Positions 55,667-58,281 of a stretch of DNA of 58,281 bases are shown one piece after another. The position numbers and the translations under genes are program-made. Source of the stretch: Anaeramoeba ignava. Lineage: Eukaryota; Metamonada; Anaeramoebidae. The first letter of the stretch is position 1, and each line of letters begins with the position of its first letter. The stretch spans positions 1 through 58,281 of the forward strand of contig JAPDFW010000037.1 in assembly GCA_028826165.1 (NCBI GenBank), written 5' to 3'. Below the pieces are notes generated by a model that worked only from the letters and a program-made list of their open reading frames with translations, was not told the DNA's origin and made no database searches.

Positions 55667-57337
55667 ATGCAAGAAGAAATTGATGAAAGTAAAAACAATA
55701 AAATTGTAAAAATGAATCTTGAAGAAACAATAGAACACATTAGATTCGGGAAATTCCAATTAACGGTATTATTTTTATCAGGATTAGGATTGATTGTAAA
55801 TTCGTCATTTGTAACAGCACTTAGTTTCATTGTTCCAATACTTCAAGATAAATGGGGGATAAGTGATCTTCAATCAGCATATTTAGTAACAGCAATGTTT
55901 GTTGGATTTCTTTTTGGATCTATGTTTTGGGGTTGGCTTTCTGATCTTTATGGAAGAAAATTGATATTCATTGTTCCCGGAATAATCACTTGTACTTTTG
56001 GAGCTTTAATTGTTGTTTCAAATTATTGGTGGTTGATGTTTTTTGAATTTGCTTCTGGTTTTGGAACTGGTGGAACTGTTATCACTTCCACTTTATTTAG
56101 TGAATATCTTCCAAAAAAAAACAGAGGGAAATTACTAATGGTTGTTGAGTTTTTTTGGTCAGGCGGTTTGTTTATTCAAACCTTGTGGTCTTGGCTTTGC
56201 ATTGCAAAATTGAAATGGACCTATTCTCTGTTTAGTATTTTTTTGCCTTTTTTGATTGTTGTGATTTTCTACAAATGGATTCCTGAATCTCCTCATTATT
56301 TGTTAGTTTCCGGTAAATTTAGAAAAGCAACTGATGTTTTGATTCGAGCTTCAAAAATGAATAAAAAACCTCTTCCAAAGGGTTTTTTATTAGTGATGAG
56401 AAATGATTCAGATTCAAATCCAAATCCAGAAGAGGAAATTTCCAATTCAAATAAAGATGATGATGAAATTGGAAATTCAAATAAAAAAGATGATTTGAGT
56501 TCAAATGATGAAAATTCAAAAAATTCAAAAAATTCAAATTTGAATGAAGAAAAAAATAACCAAGAATACCAAAAATTAATTGAACAAGAATCAATTTCAA
56601 AAGAAAAATTAAGTTCAGATGAAAAATTAAATTCAAAAGAAAAATTAGATTCAGATAAAAAATTAGATTCAGATGAAATCGTTGTAGATCAAGAAAAAAA
56701 AACTTCAGAAAAAGCAATCCAATTACCAGCACAAAGAGCAAAATTTCGGGATTTATTTTCCAAAAAATATGGAGTTAGAGGAACAACAATTCTACTTTTT
56801 ATAATTTGGATGACAAACAATTTTGTGTATTATGGAATGGTATTTTTAACACCATTATTTTTTGGATCGAGATCAGGAAACACATTTTTATTCTCACTAA
56901 TTGCAGGTTCAGCAGAATTACCCGGAATAGTTATAGGGATTATAATGATTGAACCACTTGGAAGAAAAAAATCAATGGCTTATCTTTGGCTTGGAGTTTG
57001 TGTTTCATCTTTGATTTGTGGAAGTGTTCCAAATTTAGTAGTTTCAGCAATAGCAATAATGGTTGCTCGTGCATGTATCCTATCTACATTTGATATTTTA
57101 TTAATCATTACTGCAGAATTGTTTCCAACTCCAATTCGTGCGGTTGCTTTGGGTTCTTGCAGTGCTGTTGCTCGTATTTCTGGAATTGTTTCCCCGTTTC
57201 TTCCTTACTTGATTTCTCCAAAATCAAATACTACCATTTATATTTATAGTGCAATCAGTTTCGTTTCCTTTATTCTTTGTTTGTTAATTCCAAAAGATAC
57301 AAAAGATGCTGATTTGCCTGATGGTGAATCTTCTTAA
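55667..57337 (+). CDS. MFS transporter, SV2/SVOP-like
   Basis: This is an intronless 556-residue protein with 12 hydrophobic segments split 6+6. The signature loop between TM2 and TM3 is GWLSDLYGRK, and the TM4-5 region has RGKLLMVVEFFWSGG. Helix 6 ends with WIPESPHYLLVSGKFRKA, the PESPRYL-type motif of the sugar/SV2 branch. A hydrophilic central loop of about 110 residues is low complexity (NSNK, EKLDSDEK repeats, 56400-56720). The second half has WMTNNFVYYGMVFLTPL and ELFPTPIRAVALGS. This order matches organic cation/SVOP-type transporters with substrates such as organic ions or small acids. The particular substrate cannot be read from the sequence. A TTTTTTCATTTTTC leader is present at 55569-55583. 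Confidence 0.85.
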   Translation: MQEEIDESKNNKIVKMNLEETIEHIRFGKFQLTVLFLSGLGLIVNSSFVTALSFIVPILQDKWGISDLQSAYLVTAMFVGFLFGSMFWGWLSDLYGRKLIFIVPGIITCTFGALIVVSNYWWLMFFEFASGFGTGGTVITSTLFSEYLPKKNRGKLLMVVEFFWSGGLFIQTLWSWLCIAKLKWTYSLFSIFLPFLIVVIFYKWIPESPHYLLVSGKFRKATDVLIRASKMNKKPLPKGFLLVMRNDSDSNPNPEEEISNSNKDDDEIGNSNKKDDLSSNDENSKNSKNSNLNEEKNNQEYQKLIEQESISKEKLSSDEKLNSKEKLDSDKKLDSDEIVVDQEKKTSEKAIQLPAQRAKFRDLFSKKYGVRGTTILLFIIWMTNNFVYYGMVFLTPLFFGSRSGNTFLFSLIAGSAELPGIVIGIIMIEPLGRKKSMAYLWLGVCVSSLICGSVPNLVVSAIAIMVARACILSTFDILLIITAELFPTPIRAVALGSCSAVARISGIVSPFLPYLISPKSNTTIYIYSAISFVSFILCLLIPKDTKDADLPDGESS

Positions 57338-57431
57338 AAAGTTAACAATTTGGAATGTTCTCCTTCTCCTTTTTTTTTTGTTTTTTTTTTTAGAGTTATA
57401 AATTTAATAAAATTTTAAAACCAGAAATTGC

Positions 57432-57449
57432 TTTTTTTTTTCATTTTTC
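57432..57449 (+). promoter_or_regulatory. TCATTTTT leader motif of actin-like gene
   Basis: TTTTTTTTTTCATTTTTC lies about 60 bases upstream of the ATG at 57505. Confidence 0.4.
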
Positions 57450-57504
57450 TCTTTTCTTCTTTAATTAAGCAAAAAAAAAAAAAGAAATTTTAATAATAAA
57501 AGAA

Positions 57505-58281
57505 ATGATTTCAAAACAAGAAATTAATTTTCAAGATTTTGGAGAAGATGAAATTGAATCAATCGTTTTTGATTTTGGATCTGATATGATTAAGGCAGGA
57601 TTTGCAGGAGAGAATTCACCAAGAGTTATATTAAGAACAATAGTTGGAAGACAAAAATATATTGGAATCATGACTGGAGGAATGGGAGGAAAAGATACTT
57701 ATATTGGAGAAGAAGCAATTTCCAAAAGAGGAATTTTGAATTTGAAATGTCCATTAGAAAAAGGAATGATAATAAATTGGGATGATATGGAAAAAGTTTG
57801 GCATCATACCTTTTATAATGAGTTGCGAATTGCTCCTGAAGAACATCCTTTCTTGTTTTCTGAGTTTTTTTTGAATCCAAAAAAGCATCAAGAAAAAATC
57901 ACTGAAATCATGTTTGAAATATTCGAAGTTCCAGCTTTTTATTCAGAAAAATCAGAATTGTTTTCTTTAATTTCATCAGGAAAGAGAACTGGATTGATGA
58001 TTCAATCTGGGCATGATTTGAGTTATTGTGTTTCTATTTTTGAAGGCGAAATTTTGAATGATTCATTCACTCAACTCAATTTGGCAGGAAAATCAATTAC
58101 GGAATATTTAATCAAGTTAGTTAATCAGAGAGAAGGATATTCCTTCACAACTTTTGGGGAAAAAGAAATTGTGAGAGATATGAAAGAAAAAATATGTTAT
58201 GTTGCTTTGGATTTTGAAGAAGAGATGAACAAACATGAAAATATCATTCAGAAAGATTATGAACTGCCTGATGGGCAAATT
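57505..58281 (+). CDS. Divergent actin-like protein (C-terminus beyond window)
   Basis: The frame is open from MISKQEINFQDFGEDE to the window edge (259 residues). Conserved blocks include VFDFGSDMIKAGFAGENSPR, EEAISKRGILNLKCPLEKG, NWDDMEKVWHHTFYNELRIA, EEHPFLFSE and GYSFTTFGEKEIVRDMKEKI. It therefore belongs to conventional actin rather than a remote ARP. The ATP site is altered: the phosphate-2 loop, usually DSGDGVTH, reads QSGHDLSY, and the catalytic Gln of VAIQAVLSLY is lost (SEKSELFSLI). It might be a nucleotide-binding-poor actin paralogue that caps or blends into filaments, or a degenerating copy. It has a 15-residue N-terminal extension. No intron is seen in the visible part. Confidence 0.85.
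   Translation, partial: MISKQEINFQDFGEDEIESIVFDFGSDMIKAGFAGENSPRVILRTIVGRQKYIGIMTGGMGGKDTYIGEEAISKRGILNLKCPLEKGMIINWDDMEKVWHHTFYNELRIAPEEHPFLFSEFFLNPKKHQEKITEIMFEIFEVPAFYSEKSELFSLISSGKRTGLMIQSGHDLSYCVSIFEGEILNDSFTQLNLAGKSITEYLIKLVNQREGYSFTTFGEKEIVRDMKEKICYVALDFEEEMNKHENIIQKDYELPDGQI

Overview
This is a nuclear genome fragment from a very AT-rich, intron-containing eukaryote. The evidence is short GT-AG introns found wherever a conserved domain is interrupted, a wholly eukaryotic gene set (alpha-actinin, dynactin p150, DOCK GEF, GCN5 with bromodomain, E2F-like factor, APC15-like subunit, ZnT, actin) and standard stop codons. RCC1-BTB proteins, NQ/NE hexamer tracts in coding sequence, a PAS protein and short T-rich leaders containing TCATTTTT fit a free-living anaerobic amoeboid metamonad such as Anaeramoeba. 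That assignment is inference only; no rRNA or tRNA is visible to settle it.

Layout: 1-5389 holds three tandem minus-strand RCC1-BTB genes, the first cut by the window edge. 5586-6036 is a small E2F/DP winged-helix gene. 6373-13655 is a zizimin-like DOCK GEF. 13888-17379 (minus) is alpha-actinin, with its first CH domain recovered from two upstream exons. 17632-19219 is an AlkD-like DNA glycosylase carrying a large NQ insertion. 19389-23040 is glycyl-tRNA synthetase in five exons, the first apparently only the ATG. 23263-23823 (minus) is a degenerate Arf GTPase. 24064-29911 is a SMARCAL1/ZRANB3-type SNF2 helicase. 30670-31578 (minus) is an APC15-like protein, divergent from a LOA1-like acyltransferase (31677-33134). 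34716-36050 (minus) is a 7TM protein, 36194-37442 (minus) a PAS protein and 37755-40001 (minus) a ZnT5-like zinc transporter. 40901-46318 (minus) is a BTB protein followed by a tandem array of ARM-repeat exons. 46458-50453 is dynactin p150, 52481-55423 a GCN5 acetyltransferase with a PCNA-box N-terminus, 55667-57337 an MFS transporter, and 57505 to the end a divergent actin.

The most exciting element is a complete 393-residue intein (26729-27907) inserted in frame between Lys and Thr of the Walker A motif (GLGK/T) of the SNF2 helicase. It has recognisable splicing blocks and a decayed LAGLIDADG-like middle. Nuclear inteins are rare, and I know of none described in a eukaryotic SMARCAL1-family protein.

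Other themes: nearly every intron and spacer is swollen by its own tandem repeat, A-rich on the sense strand of the adjacent gene. The same AAAATC/AAAATG hexamers enter exons, where two sense frames stay open, so several genes carry one-base frame changes inside the tracts. Cytoskeleton and signalling genes (actinin, dynactin, actin, DOCK, Arf) and chromatin/DNA-repair genes (SNF2, GCN5, AlkD, E2F) lie interspersed without any operon-like logic, as expected for a eukaryotic chromosome.
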